Of a stretch of 64,000 nt of DNA, positions 10,374-22,310 are shown piece after piece. A program made the translations under genes and the position numbers. The notes under the pieces are model-generated. The model was given only the letters and a program-made list of their open reading frames with translations. It made no database searches and had not been told where the DNA came from. Position 1 is the stretch's first letter. Each line of letters begins with the position of its first letter. This stretch comes from Branchipolynoe longqiensis (lineage: Eukaryota; Annelida; Polychaeta; Phyllodocida; Polynoidae). The stretch covers positions 27,823,005 through 27,887,004 of the forward strand of contig CM059186.1 in NCBI GenBank assembly GCA_030323885.1, read 5' to 3'.

Positions 10374-11418
10374 AACACCGGCGGAGACCGTGGATTGTAA
10401 CTGAGATTATGCAGTCGTGGACGCAGGCCAAATGGCTGGGTGAGGTGGGTGGGTAGAGGTGAGGTTGTGGTGGGGTTGTGTTGGGGGTGGAGGTGGAGGT
10501 GGGGTTGGCGGGTGGGCGGGGGGCTAATCTGCACTGAACGACGACTATGTGGCAGCCATGCATTTTAAACCCATTCAGAACGAGACGCTGACCTGAACGC
10601 TGACCTGAATGGAAGGCGTTCAGTCGAGGCCCCTTTTGTTACTTTGGAGGAAATGTCGTCTGCTCTAATGCTTGAGTCCTTTATTCTCCTTAATTGCAGT
10701 AGCGGGAGATTTCCCGGGGATTATAGTTCTTATTTTGTGGCGGTAGAGTTATCTTTTAAGAAACTTCGACCACACAAGAGATAGATTTGTTAAAATCCCC
10801 ATTTGGATACTATACAACAGTCGATGATTCATTTAGTATCTTATCCTCTCAACGATGTGGCAGTAAGATAATACTTGGTTATCGAATGCATTCTGGGAAA
10901 TTTTAATGTTGCTATGCCTCCGTGGGTTGCTTCGAATAGAATTATATGCATATTTAGAGAGATAATATTTATATATATATACATATACATAAAGAAAGAA
11001 GGGGGATTATATATGTGTGCCTATTTATAATATATACTACTTATATATACTTATGCATACCGTTACATACTTATATATACTTATACATACTTAGTTATAT
11101 ATATATATACATGTTCAAACGGGGATTATAGCGCAAAACATTCTATTGCATTACCTGGCAACCTGGCAAGTTCAATATCAGGGAAAATCGACTAAGCCGG
11201 TCTAAAACTACTCTTTCTGGTTTTGATATAATGTTAAATGTGTGCTACATAATGTATTTCATGACATGTGTGAAATTGCGAATAATTCTCAGAATTGTGG
11301 CTCAAGAGATGATTTTCATTTCCCACGCACCCGCCCACTGTCCTCAGTGGAAGAAATGTTGTGAGTAGAAAACTCACTGTGGGGGGCTTGCTATTTGGGG
11401 GGTGGGGGTGAGGTTCTA
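10374..11418. other. No gene recognised
   Basis: A GGT-rich low-complexity patch (10436-10520) and TA-rich simple sequence (10970-11115) are the only features. Small ORFs on the minus strand are low-complexity and not called. Confidence 0.55.
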
Positions 11419-11720
11419 ATGTAACCACTAATCCGCCCTCTGGTGCCTGTTGTAAGAACTAGTATAGGTAGCAGCTCACTGCGCACAGCATCTTCTGTGG
11501 AAAACGCCAAATAGAAGGGAACTAATGTTGTAGGTGATAGTCCTCAGTGTGGGGTGCTCTAAGAGGAGTTCCACCACCAACCCGCCCTCTCATGGCAGTA
11601 GCAAGAACTAATGTTGTAGGTGGAAGTGCAGAGTGTGGTCTTACAGAGGAGTTCCACCACGAAGCCGCCCTCTGGTGGTTGTACCAAGAACTAATGTTCT
11701 GGGTAGCAGCTCACTGTGCA
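11419..11720. repeat. Array of about 110 bp decayed repeats
   Basis: Three or four units share CCGCCCTCTGGTG, AAGAACTAATGTT and GTAGCAGCTCACTG. Single relatives appear near 12585-12650 and 39770-39815. The 156-codon ORF over this array (11547-12017) is probably incidental. Confidence 0.65.
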
Positions 11721-12189
11721 TGGCTTATGAGAGCGGGACAGCACTGTTTCCCTGTTTCCTCCGTTCCTCGCCAGGAGGTGCTCATGTCGCGGTGCCTCAC
11801 CACCGAACGTGGTTCCAGCATGGTTCCTCTCCCTCTCACTACGGGGGAGGGGTCTCATGTCGTCTTGATCTCTGGATCAACAGTTCGCAACACACTTCCG
11901 AACCGTTATCAAACATCGCAGCTCAAATGTACTCACTCAGGCTACTTGGATGTAGGTCAAATTGTCCGTTCTCACATAGGTGATCTCGGCTATGGCTCTC
12001 GTACCGTGTATTCCTGATTGATTATACTTGTTTCTTGTAATAAGACAATGTTGTTAGCTTCACTTGGTCTTGCCGTTCCGTTTGACTAATCTAACCATCG
12101 ATAACCGTACACGGTGGCTGAATTGGTAGCACGCAAATATAAATTTTATCAACAATAACTTGTTTCAAACTGTTTTTTTTGGGGGTGTA

Positions 12190-12300
12190 CATTAGTTGTT
12201 TAAGCAGGGGAAATTTCAATCACGGACGATTGGGTTTCCTCATCCCACTGCTCCTTACCCTATCCTAATAATGCCGAGCGCCTTATCCTAATAATGCCGT
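12190..12300 (-). mobile_element. SINE-B 3' module fragment
   Basis: Matches the SINE-B end (GTTTAAGCAGGGGAAATTTC, CGGACGATTG, TTTCCTCATCCCACTG) followed by a doubled CTTATCCTAATAATGCCG. No head remains. Confidence 0.7.
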
Positions 12301-12704
12301 TTGCATGCAATGACTTCTGTGCTATACCCATTGTTTCATTCTGCTATCCACCATCATGAAAAATATGAAAACATGAATAAGATCTTTTTTGATACTGACG
12401 ATCAAAGTAACTCGGTGCTGTGTTAAAAGGAGCATGCTGCACAATCATAGATTTATTAAGCTGACACTGTATGGAAGACCATATTAAAATACTCTATTAT
12501 AATAATATATTTGCTATTTTTGTATTCTATTTTCCTGTGGTTTTGAACTGACTTCTGCGATTTTGGGTGCTATCCAATGCATTAGTTCTGAGGTGCGAAC
12601 AACCCACTGCATTAGTTCTTGCCACTGCCGTCAGGTGGTGTGGTGTGTGGTAGTGGTGGAAATCGTCTATTGGCGATTGATCTACACAATGTTCGCCTAA
12701 AACG
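12301..12704. other. No gene recognised
   Basis: AT-rich sequence without domain-bearing ORFs. It includes one decayed relative of the 11.4 kb repeat near 12585-12650. Confidence 0.5.
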
Positions 12705-13081
12705 TAACCTGTTGGTTGGTTGGTTGTTGGAGCTTTACGTCCTGCCAACATCTAAGGTCATTTGAAGATGGGTACCGTCTTGTGACAGTGTGTACTCATG
12801 GCGACTTTATAGTGGTCTCACTGGGAAAGACCAGGCCACCAGCACCATGACCTGATATCCCACTCGGTTACATTATCCTGACATTGAGCCAACTAGTCCT
12901 TTCCCTGTCCAAATAATGCCGAGCACCTGGCTAGGAAGTACCAAGTATCAATTTTTAAGTCATTGGTTTGACTCCACCAGGGCTTGACTCATCCCGTGGG
13001 TTCTAATCCCACGATCTACCAAAACTGGAGATGGATGCTCAACTCACTCGGCCATCGCGTCTCTTCCCTCCTAACCTGTTG
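12705..13081 (-). mobile_element. SINE-A, complete with 10 bp target-site duplication
   Basis: TAACCTGTTG flanks the element at 12705-12714 and 13072-13081. Head, body and tail are in family order. Confidence 0.95.
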
Positions 13082-14282
13082 AGATCTGAGCCTAATTTAT
13101 GGGAAGCCCCCACCCTCGCCTAAATAGTGGGCACCATGTTTAATCAGTTGGGTCAGGGGCGATGTGTAAGGACACGGTGAGTGGGCAAAGTAATTTTGTG
13201 CCGGGGGCGCCAGTCGGCAGCTTATGTGGTGACCAGACAACAGCCTCAGAGCTTGCTTTCTAATAACTATCTGTAATGAGTACCGACCCCACCAGGGATG
13301 CTGGGGTCGGGTCAAGTAGCATTGATAAGACCGTGACTGGAGCAGTACATCCCAGGGGAAGGGGGAGGGGGAGAGGATGGGGGGAGGGGGGAAGAAGGGA
13401 GGGGCGGGGGCTAGGAAGCGCTACGGCATTGCCTAGGCCAAGCAAAAAGAATACACTTGTTTCTTAAGCACCGCCACATCAAATTTGAATAGCGCTCAAC
13501 CTTTTATTATAATAGCAGTTTTAAAGAAAGGCAGACAAGATCTTTTTAACTTTTCCACGACAGCGAATTTCAATGGCTGCTCTAGCAGGTTTCTTTGTTT
13601 GTTTGTTTATTTGTTGGGGATTTACAACCTAACAAGATTGACAACCTAACAATATCTAACTTATTCTAAGCTTAGTTGTGTGGTCCATTACATGACAAAT
13701 TTCTCTGACCAAATAAAATATATATATAATAAAAATTACGACCACCCCAAATTTCTTGAATCAAATTTTTTTAAAGGAACAAATTTAATACCCACCAGTC
13801 CACCTACCTCCTGGCTTGCCAGCTTGCCCGTCTGCCATCCTTCCATCCCGTCTGCCTTCCCGCCAGGCCGTCCACCCGCCCTAAATTCTAGAAAAATGCC
13901 CCTGAGAAACAAGTCTGTTTCTTTGATTTGGCCTTATAATAGAATGACGGGAGCGACTCTGGGACCAGCGGGCCGGGGCATGCGCGCGCACCTCAATAAA
14001 CCATTCCGGAAGCCATTAGGCGCCAATTCCCTCAGACTGTGTCGAGGGGCGGGGCAGTGCGACTGGGACTATCTCCAGCAGGCACACACAGCGTGGCTGC
14101 AGCGCAGAGCTCATCTTTATTCATGACTTTGTGGGGTATAGCAGGAGTGCGCCAGTGAAGATACGGGACCCTTAAAGACACATCATTACAGCCTACACAG
14201 GGTGCACTGCCAGTCTCAGCCGCGGTACCGACGGCTGCCACCAGAGGCCATTAGCGGCGCTGTCTCTGTTCCTTCTGTGACC
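13082..14282. other. No gene recognised
   Basis: Contains a purine-rich patch (13350-13412) and a 148-codon plus-strand ORF (13680-14126) with no recognisable domain and proline/serine-rich composition. A real exon cannot be excluded, but nothing supports one. Confidence 0.45.
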
Positions 14283-15120
14283 GAGCCACGGGCACGTGAT
14301 CTAACCCATGGGCACGTGATCAAACCCGCGGGTACGTGGCCTGTAAGGTTTGTATAGGAGGTATAGAGGCCAAGACATGGTCGTTATACTCCATAGTCAC
14401 ATATCATGTAGGCCTCATAGTACACGGGTATTTGTTCTAACCCACGGGCATGTCCCCTGTAAGTCAGTGTAGGCTTGGATAGGTATATAGGCCAAGACTT
14501 GGTCGTTATACCACATAGTGACGTGACATGTAGGCCTCAAAGTACACAACCACAGGTATGTGTTCTAACCCTCAGACATGTGGCCTTTAAGCCTTGTGTA
14601 GGTATAGGGGCCAAGAGATGGCCGTTATGCCCCATTGTCATGTGACAAGTAGGCCTCATAGCCACAGGTATTTGTTATAACCCACGGGCATATGACCTGT
14701 AAGGCTTGTATAGGTAGGTATATAGGCCAAGACATGGTCATTATACCCCATAGTCAGATGTCATGTAGACCTCATAGCCACAGGTATGTGTTCTAACCCA
14801 TAGGCATGTGACCTGTAGGCCTTGCATAGGTATATATGCCACGCTACACGTGACTGTGTGGTATATGGTTATACCACATAGTCATGTCTCATGTAGGCAT
14901 CCGGGCACAGCCACATGTATGCGTTCTAAACCAGGAGTATGTGCGCTGTAAGGCTTGTATAGGTAGAGTGGCCAAGTCAAGGTTGTTATACCCCATGTCA
15001 TATAGGCCTCAAAGACAGAGGCACATGTTTGTAACCCACGGGAATGTGGCCTATAAACCTTATGTAGATATAGAGGCCAAAACATGGTTATTATACCTCA
15101 TAATCATGTGTCATATAGTT
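14283..15120. repeat. Tandem satellite, about 130-150 bp unit, six or so copies
   Basis: Each unit contains variants of ATGTAGGCCTCATAG, GTTCTAACCCACGGGCATGT, CCTGTAAGGCTTGTATAGGT and GGCCAAGACATGGTCGTTAT. Unit length drifts and copies differ by several substitutions, so the array is old. Confidence 0.9.
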
Positions 15121-16180
15121 TGATTTAACTAATTTCATATCCAAAATAATGTCATGTCAGTGAAAATGCGGTTTTGCCAGAAGTCAAACTGGCAAAGGTA
15201 CTGAATGAGGATAGCTGTGATTTTGCCACTGTGTGTAACATGTTCAATGTTTCCAAAACACTCTGAGTGAATAAATAAATAAGTGTTACAGAACCCTATA
15301 GCTATAATACATTTACTCATACTCTCGATTATGGTTAGCAGTTACTTCTGCCAACCAGTCAATGTGCATATGTGAGAAACCTGTGATGTAAACTAACAAC
15401 ACTCAAAGGTGTCCATAAGCACATGTCATGTCTACCTCATAGTTACATAATGGCATTATGGTAGTTATTGCATAGATAGGCCACACACACACATATATAT
15501 ATATATACACATATATATATGGTATATGGTATGTTCTATATATATAACATACCATATGTCTAAGAAGGACAACACAATCCTGTTATGATACATCCTGCAC
15601 TTATGAGTCACCACACGAACCCACTGATATAGTTATGGTGCTGCCACCTAGTAGTAAATAAAGAGTTGACAACATGGCTTCCAGAATCCAGCGTGGACTT
15701 TCAATTCCTATGCAGTGAATCACTAGAATACACGACCATCACAGAGGTGTATTTCATTACAGTCAAGTGGCACGTATACATAGTGACTACACGCCAAAGT
15801 TACACTTGATGCTATATGGTAGACCAAAAGTATCTAATGCCATGACGATTACATATAATCTGTGTAGGTGACTGTACCCCTAGATAAAGGATTCACCCGG
15901 GACTCGCAGTGCACAGGTGAATACCAACCCTATATAAAAACGGTTGAAAAAGCGGGTTAATGAAATGAGAGCCTAATTTCACAATCTAAGAAGCAACATT
16001 TATTCTTTGTAGATGTCTTCATATCTACCCGCTACCTTTGAGTTGAAAAATATTATAAAATAGCTAGTTTAAAGTCGCCAGCTATCCGCCGCGTGGAAAA
16101 CAAACGAACTCGGGAATGCGCCGGCGGCGATTTGCATATTCGGGTGTAATCGATTATTCAACTCGGGTCACTCGAGCCAC
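15121..16180. other. No gene recognised
   Basis: AT-rich with a TA/CA simple repeat (15483-15555), including a TATATGGTATATGGTATG self-complementary patch. No ORF with a domain. Confidence 0.5.
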
Positions 16181-16582
16181 TGTTTTGTTTACACTCGGCG
16201 ATTCGACGCTGATCGAGCTGCTACGTTAATATCGCTTGGAATTTAAGGTTAATTTAATTAAATTTCATTATTTTAGTATGTAATTCTGTTAAATATGATC
16301 GCATTCAATAGATTTCGGCGTTTTAAACCGTGACACCGGTGTCGTATTTTCAGCGCCCGGTCATTGTCAGCGGCCTGTCGTGGCTTCTGCGCATGCTCGG
16401 CTACAAGCTCAGCTGGTTCTCGGCAGTGTTAGGGACCGATTAGGCCGAAATCTATTGAATGCGATCATATTTAACAGAATTACATACTCAAATAATGAAA
16501 TTTAATTAAATTAACCTTAAATTCCAAGCGATATTAACGTAGCAGCTCGATCAGCGTCGAATGGCCGAGTGTAAACAAAACA
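16181..16582. repeat. Long near-perfect palindrome, 139 bp arms
   Basis: The arm 16181-16319 (TGTTTTGTTTACACTCGGC at the outside, CAATAGATTTCGGC at the inside) is matched by the inverted arm 16444-16582 with only a few mismatches, around a 124 bp spacer. There is no ORF. It may be a foldback element or a recent inverted duplication. Confidence 0.9.
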
Positions 16583-17214
16583 AATAGCAGTGCTCGCGGA
16601 ATACGACACCGGGCACAAGCTGAGCCCATACTGGGAACCAGCAAATCTTGTTACTGTGTGAGCCTGTTGCCGGCACAATTTCAGCCAATCACAGCGCAGC
16701 TTTTGCATTGCAAATGGCCGCCGCCTATGGGGGCGGCCATTTTGAAGACAACAAACTGCCATTGCAGTTCAGACTAGCAGTGCCCTGGTCCCATACTCTC
16801 CCCACACATACTTGGTTCATTTAAACATCAAAACTAAACAAGATTGTGCTTGGAGAGCATTTGTCGGAGTACGCGCAGTGTCCCAGCGAGCTATAGCTGG
16901 TCCCTTTAATACGATTTAAAATTGAAATCGACCGCGTTCTATGGCCGTCATCTTGTCTTTTTGCATTCTCTCCCATTTCACCAAATATGTGCCAATATAT
17001 GTAGCCATTTGATCATGGAACCATAGTTTCTACTTCCTGTTCCATACTAAAGCTATTTTCGCCCGTGTTTACACTACGTTGTCGTTCACCCGTGTAGGCC
17101 TACTACAAGTACCGGGTGAATCTTGAATCTAACTGTACCCATGCACCTTCACCATTGTAGAGTCAGTATAGACCCCTTTCAATGTTTATAAACATTGTGT
17201 ATGTGCGCGCAGCT
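16583..17214. other. No gene recognised
   Basis: Part of the palindrome spacer (around GACACCGGTGTCGTATT) has an inverted relative just outside, near 16598. A phrase at about 16850 (GTGCTTGGAGAGCATTTGTC, then GGAGTAC) recurs at 36720, marking a decayed dispersed repeat. Confidence 0.5.
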
Positions 17215-18160
17215 TGGCTGTAGAATGAATGCACACTGCCATTGAGTTTGCTGGTATGCGCAGTGTAAAACATCAATTTTATTCGAAATTACTAGAAATG
17301 CACAACCGTACCCATATAAATTTAATAAAATCTGGTTGTTAGATATGTTTCTATTTGTGTTCCAAGAGGTTTGTTTCTATGTGGTGTAGTTTTAGAGATA
17401 TTTATCTTTTTCTGTATGAAGATTGCTCATGACCATTGACAATTTTTTTTTTTTTTGTAAATATAGTTTATTCATTGAATAAAGTCTTTTGTCAGCGCCG
17501 TGGCACTGGTCTTCCAGCCATGTGACAATACAGTTATTTACAATATATGCAGCTAGCCCAAATCAGCTGAAATAACAATATCAAACATTCAAAGACTTAC
17601 ATATGGTATAGTTTGACAATTCACATACAAAAATAGCAGTTATATGTTGTATTCCTACACACTTGATACATACATGTGTATTGATTAGACCTTTACATTA
17701 CGGAGTGGTTAGGTACATAGTTTTCCTTCATAGGTTTGTATGCCTACTATGTTGTGAATTGCAAAACTATCATGTTGTTGGAGTTAACATTTTGAGATGG
17801 AGTGAGTGTTAGTAGAATGGTTTGTTTATTCTGTTAGATAGAGTGTGGTTAGCTTATAGGGTTATGCTTAAAAGGTTAATACCTCAGGTGTGTTTTTTGA
17901 CTACATGAAGTAGTTTGAGTAAGTAGGTTGTTAATAATGATGGGATAAACAATGCTTGGAGGATTGTATGTTTCAGTCATTTAGTAGTCTAGTACAGACT
18001 TTATTAGTGTCTATGTTTGTACAAAGACCCCATATTACCAAGACAGCTCACTCAGCCTGTACTGTGCATTTACTTTGCCGATACGCGCAGTGCAAAATGT
18101 CAATTTTATTCAAAATTACTAGAAATGCAGAACCCTAACCATATAAATATAGTGAATTGT
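17215..18160. repeat. Left copies of a roughly 185 bp repeat
   Basis: 17215-17445 holds one unit (GCAGTGTAAAACATCAATTT, TAGAAATGCACAACC, TTCCAAGAGGTTTGTTTC, TTTTTCTGTATGAAGATTGC). A second, partial unit at about 18045-18160 breaks off after CTAACCATATAAATATAG, where the retrotransposon begins. 17446-18040 between them is AT-rich with no gene. Confidence 0.8.
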
Positions 18161-19080
18161 CTTTGATTTCCTTACCCTGACCATCATCCCCCACCTGTAG
18201 AAGGTGAAGTCTGATCTGAGTAAGGAAGAGTCCGAGTCTGATACATGGCACTTTCGTAAGAGTGCCCAAAATGACAGGAGCATAGCTGCGCGCAGAGCCA
18301 CATGGCCCGGTGATAGCCGCATTGTGGCAAACAATTTTAACAGCTGGTGTGGCAATAGGGGGGGCGCCTGCTTGGTGGCATCCCCCAGCGACCTTCTAAT
18401 GCCCGACATACACTTCCTCACCCGATGGTTTTTGTAGTCTATCTGGGAGCAACCTAGATCTTTTAGGTGATTGTTTAGGGCGCTCAGATATTGTTTTATC
18501 GAACTATAACACATACGCATGGCCAGGTAAGACATGTACATACAAACTTGATCAGGCTGGCACGGATAGGGCGATATCATCCCCGCAAATGCCTCGCAAA
18601 ATTCCAGGTAGGCTTTAACCTGGACCGAGCGTGTTAGCTTGGTGGCATCCGCGTAGTGTGCGTCCTCGAACTCCCCACACTCCCTCCGCAGCCTCCACCA
18701 ATCTGAATCAACAATGGAATAGTTTGTGGCAGCAAAGAGCCTTAGCTGCATCCCATCCCTCACTCGAGCCATACTTTTGAAGTTATCCGGCCTACTTAGG
18801 CTGTCGCATATTACATTATCCCTAGTGTTAATGTAGACTGACTGCACATCGAAGTTATGATGGATCGAGCTCCAGAATATTAGGCGTAACCACGCCATTG
18901 TTGTCTTGTTTCTGCTTCTCCCCGAATTTAAGGCTGCCCTAACCTGCGTGTTGTCAGTGACGAAAATGACTGTCTTATTTTCCCACAGGTGTCCCCATTT
19001 GCGGACCCCCGCAAGGATTGGCCACAGTTCCAGCACATTGATGTTGTCCGTGTTACAACCGGCGTCTTTTGCTCCCTCAA
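18160..19080 (-). pseudogene. RNase H C-terminus plus truncated tyrosine recombinase
   Basis: The open frame runs minus from about 19080 to 18119. It first completes RNase H, with aspartate motifs VTDNTQVRAALNSG and NVICDSLSR. The recombinase follows: a core-binding domain (YLEFCEAFAG through YSSIKQYLSALNNHLKDLG) and the start of the catalytic domain with the first arginine (FWALLRKCHVSDS). After RVRKSKTI the frame leaves the element and reads repeat sequence (about 18160). The HxxR box and nucleophilic tyrosine expected downstream are absent, so strand exchange by this copy is impossible. In an intact element the recombinase would integrate a circular DNA intermediate. The identification of the YR family is firm on domain order and motifs. 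Confidence 0.85.
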
Positions 19081-19084
19081 AATG

Positions 19085-20911
19085 ATGGCCTAGCTAGGTT
19101 TGCAAGTTTTCGCCCCCCCCCCCGCCTGGAAGGCTCCTGTGAGCCAGTCACTGCCATGAGTTGCCCCGAACCCGAATAGCGACGCGTCACCGTATACAGA
19201 TATGCATGGTAGGTGTGTTTGAATGATTTTTGCTTTGCCGTTAAACTCAGCAGCAAAATCCAGCCACCATTGCAGGTCCAGCCTGAAGTCTTCGTTTAGC
19301 CTCACTTTATTATCCCTACTGTGCACGGAGGCGATTAGGTTGTATACCCTGCGTGAAAAGGTACGACCCCCACGGATTACTTTACAACAGTGCGCTAGGA
19401 CCCCCGTGAGGCTCTGCAGCTCGCGTTTTGTTGCTTTTTTGCACCGCAGGAAGAGCCTTAACTGTTCCTGTAGTTTTGCTAGTTTATCTGGGGGGAGTTT
19501 TAGTTCCATGTTGACCGAGTCTACCTCAATTCCTAGGAACCTTGCTATCTTTTTCGGATAGACCAACTTTTTGAAGCTTACATGGAAACCGATCTGTCGC
19601 AGGATACCCACCAGTAGCAGCTGACCCTCCCTGCATTCTATCTCTGTCCTAGGGATGACACAAAAGTCGTCTAAGTAATTAACGCACCCTGGGTGCCCCT
19701 CGCGTACCATGCACCTAACTATAAAATCGCTAATTTTCGAAAATACATAGGGGCTGCTACTAAGACCCATACATAGGCGGTTGTCCTGCAAAAATACCGT
19801 TTTCCCTACAAATTCCCATGCTAGGCCCTGACGCTCTCTGCAACCCGGATGAATGCTGACAGCCCGATATTCATTACTAATGTCAGCGGTGGCACAGTAA
19901 TCCCCTCCTGCAACATCTCCGTTACAGACGCCACCGAGTTATAGTTAAAGTTTGCCCGACAACCTTCCGTGCTCTCATTTACACACTTCCCCGTTGGGCT
20001 CGAACAGTCTACAATAGTCCGGAAATCGTCATCACCTTTTGGGACACTACCTAGAGCATGTATACACATACAGGGTTCGTCAACAATCGTCAATAGTTCT
20101 TCATCAATTTCACATTGTAACCTGCCCGACATGGCCACACCTATCTCACCTTTAGTTATAGAACCATAGTTTTCCTTACGATAAGTGCTGTCACATTCAC
20201 TATCAATGACTCTGAAACCAAAACAAACCCCCCGGAGAATATAGTTCCAGTCCGGATCCACATCCCCATGGCAGAAACATTCAGCATATACACGACATGG
20301 TTTTATTTGAACACGAACACCACCGATCAAATAGGTACAATTACAACAACCGTTTATGCAATTTTCAAAAACGTCTATGACACGTTCGCACCAAGTGTGC
20401 GCACCATCACGGTCGATGGCCAACAAAGTACATCTCAACCCCGACCCGTCCTTAGTAGGGTCACGGCCCACCACCGGCAACCAGTCCTCATTACGTTCCT
20501 TTAGTTGCGGGTGATTGACGCCAAAGCGCCCCGAGGTGCGACCACCCTGGCCACCATCAATGGCCCCGGCATTTTTGCTTGCTCTGCGTTGGGCAGCCTC
20601 CGTCACGGGTTCCCTGCCAATTTCAAACTCGCCGGTTTTACCGTCATCACAGTGCCCCCCCCCCCCCCCCGTGTGGGGTGTGGGAGGTGATCCCCCCAAC
20701 GGTCAGGCGACGACATTAAACGCTCGGTGTGGGTGCGGAGGCTTACCCCCGCACTAATCCCCGCCTCAGATGTAGCCGTTGGCCCGGTGCCGCGGCCGAC
20801 ACCCCAATCGCTATCATCACACACCTCGGGTGAGATGCGGGCCTTGTTTGTATTGGTAGCAACTTGACGTGGACCGCTCGCCCCTGTGAGATCGCTGTCC
20901 ACACTCGCCAA
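19085..20911 (-). pseudogene. DIRS-type reverse transcriptase / RNase H, frameshifted
   Basis: Reads minus in several pieces. The N-terminal part (20911 to about 19905) includes a cysteine-rich stretch and the first RT motifs (HALGSVPKGDDDFRTIVDCS). The palm and thumb follow (19860-19300), with the catalytic box NYLDDF near 19670, then PKKIARFLGIEVD and the GVLAHC region. RNase H opens with SVYGDASLFGFGA near 19200. Lesions: a frame change at a 16-base C run (20655-20670), a one-base shift at the C run 19902-19905, another at the 11-base C run 19113-19123, and a stop just beyond. All three shifts are at homopolymers, so sequencing error is possible for some. It would copy element RNA to DNA and degrade the RNA strand. 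Confidence 0.85.
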
Positions 20912-20941
20912 CCATCACCCGCAGCTGTCCAAAGGTTCTAG

Positions 20942-22012
20942 TCAATACTTTTTGTTTGGACAAGCGTCCACTACGTGATTTTTGCTTTTGCAAGACAAAC
21001 AATGATGGTCCCACTTGCATTTTTCCCGCACGCAGCCGTCTTTATTATAATTATGGCCAAAGCACACCCCTTTCACCTTATTCGCGGCGTACCGTACGGT
21101 GTCAGTATGAGGTTTTGCTCCGCCGCTCTTTCTTTTGTTGGTTACTGTTTTATGCGAGCGTGAGTTATCCATATTGAAGTGCAAAAGTGACAAACCGTTG
21201 TCTCCCATTTTGAAAGCTCTAACTCCCTTCTCTTTCACCTTCTCCCGCACTGCCGTATCGTAGCCCCTGTAGGTTTCGTCAGTGTAATTGTTAGTGGTAG
21301 AGTGCATCGTCATGTATGCTAGGTGTCCCATGTAACCCTTGAGTTCCTCAACATCCATATTCGCCTTGGTTGATCCCTTGATGCCCCACAACAAACCGGC
21401 ATACAGCAACTCGTTAAAAGTTAGTCGTCTCATGTTCTTTTTCCCTTTTGTGTAACGAGCAAGGGAGAACTTACTTTTCTTTTTCTTCCTACGTCTCCTA
21501 CGATCCCGCCTGCTTTCCTTATCATCATCCGATTCCGATGAGTCTGTGGGTGATGACGTCGACGGTGACGAGTCGGGCGGGCTGTCGTCCGAGTCTCTAC
21601 TCGTCATGTCCTTCTTTTTTCTTGGTTTAGTTTCCTTCTTTTTTGTCTTTTTCCCCCTCGACGCCTTTGCTGTCGTCCGCGTTGCTCGTTCCTCCGCCGC
21701 GATTTCCTTTTCCAATGCGGCCTTCAGCTCGGCCTTCCTTCATGAAGGTACCCGTGCTTCCAGCATCCTTCTCAACTCTATTTCCTCCCCATCCGGCTCC
21801 ACTTTGATCGGCGCTCCTTTAACGGCATGTTGGCTTACGTCACCCATGTCCGACAGCGACAGTTTCAGCATACTGTCCGCCGTACCCTCGTCCGTACTCT
21901 CCGCACCTAACTGATGTTCTTCTGCTGGATCCGTCTTCACTTCCATACGGCCAGCCTTAGCCTTAACCACCTTGCATTTACTTCCGCGAGTCGGTTCATG
22001 CTCGTCCCCCAT
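20942..22012 (-). pseudogene. gag: Gag-like protein of the DIRS-like element, one internal stop
   Basis: One frame spans 22012 to 20942 apart from a single TGA at 21740-21742. The N-terminal part (90 residues) is acidic. After the stop comes a lysine/arginine- and serine/aspartate-rich region, then a globular segment (RLTFNELLYAGLLWGIKGS). The C-terminus has two zinc motifs: C-x9-C-x4-C-x3-H (CFGHNYNKDGC..) and a classic knuckle C-x2-C-x4-H-x4-C (CLSCKSKNHVVDAC). The knuckle is the best evidence for a nucleic-acid-binding Gag. The stop lies in a perfect 12 bp palindrome. Position ahead of RT fits YR retrotransposons. Confidence 0.8.
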
Positions 22013-22310
22013 GCCTGGCTATTATCCAGTCCCATGACTGTGTTCTGCGGCGACCCGCGTATCACCCACGTTACTATTGCGTAAGGGGAGCTTGCACGTC
22101 TGCTCCAAGTCAAATTTCCGGCCGAATGGATACCTGATAGTGACTGTGCCGCCCGAAGTCACCTCACCCGGGCCCCCGGAACCTAATTGGCTGCTGTCGT
22201 GTGGCACGGGCCACCCCGGCCGGGGGAGTTCAGGTGGCACAGCACCCACCAGCCATACACGGTCAGGTGATATTAAAGCCCTGCAGCCTAAATAATATGG
22301 GCATAACTCG

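Larger units (their letters stand above)
18160..22310 (-). mobile_element. DIRS-like tyrosine-recombinase retrotransposon, 3'-truncated
   Basis: In minus-strand order: gag-like ORF (22012-20942), reverse transcriptase/RNase H (20911-18900) and tyrosine recombinase (18900-18160). This order and the LSR-ending RNase H fit DIRS-type elements. Both edges fall inside one unit of the 185 bp repeat (CATATAAAT side at 18150, ATAATCTGG side at 22325), so the array held the insertion. No terminal repeats are visible; the 3' end is lost. Every gene carries lesions. Confidence 0.85.

Noticed and set aside
11547..12017. 156-codon plus-strand ORF
   Set aside because: Half of it overlaps the decayed 110 bp repeat and a second frame is open over the same region; no domain.
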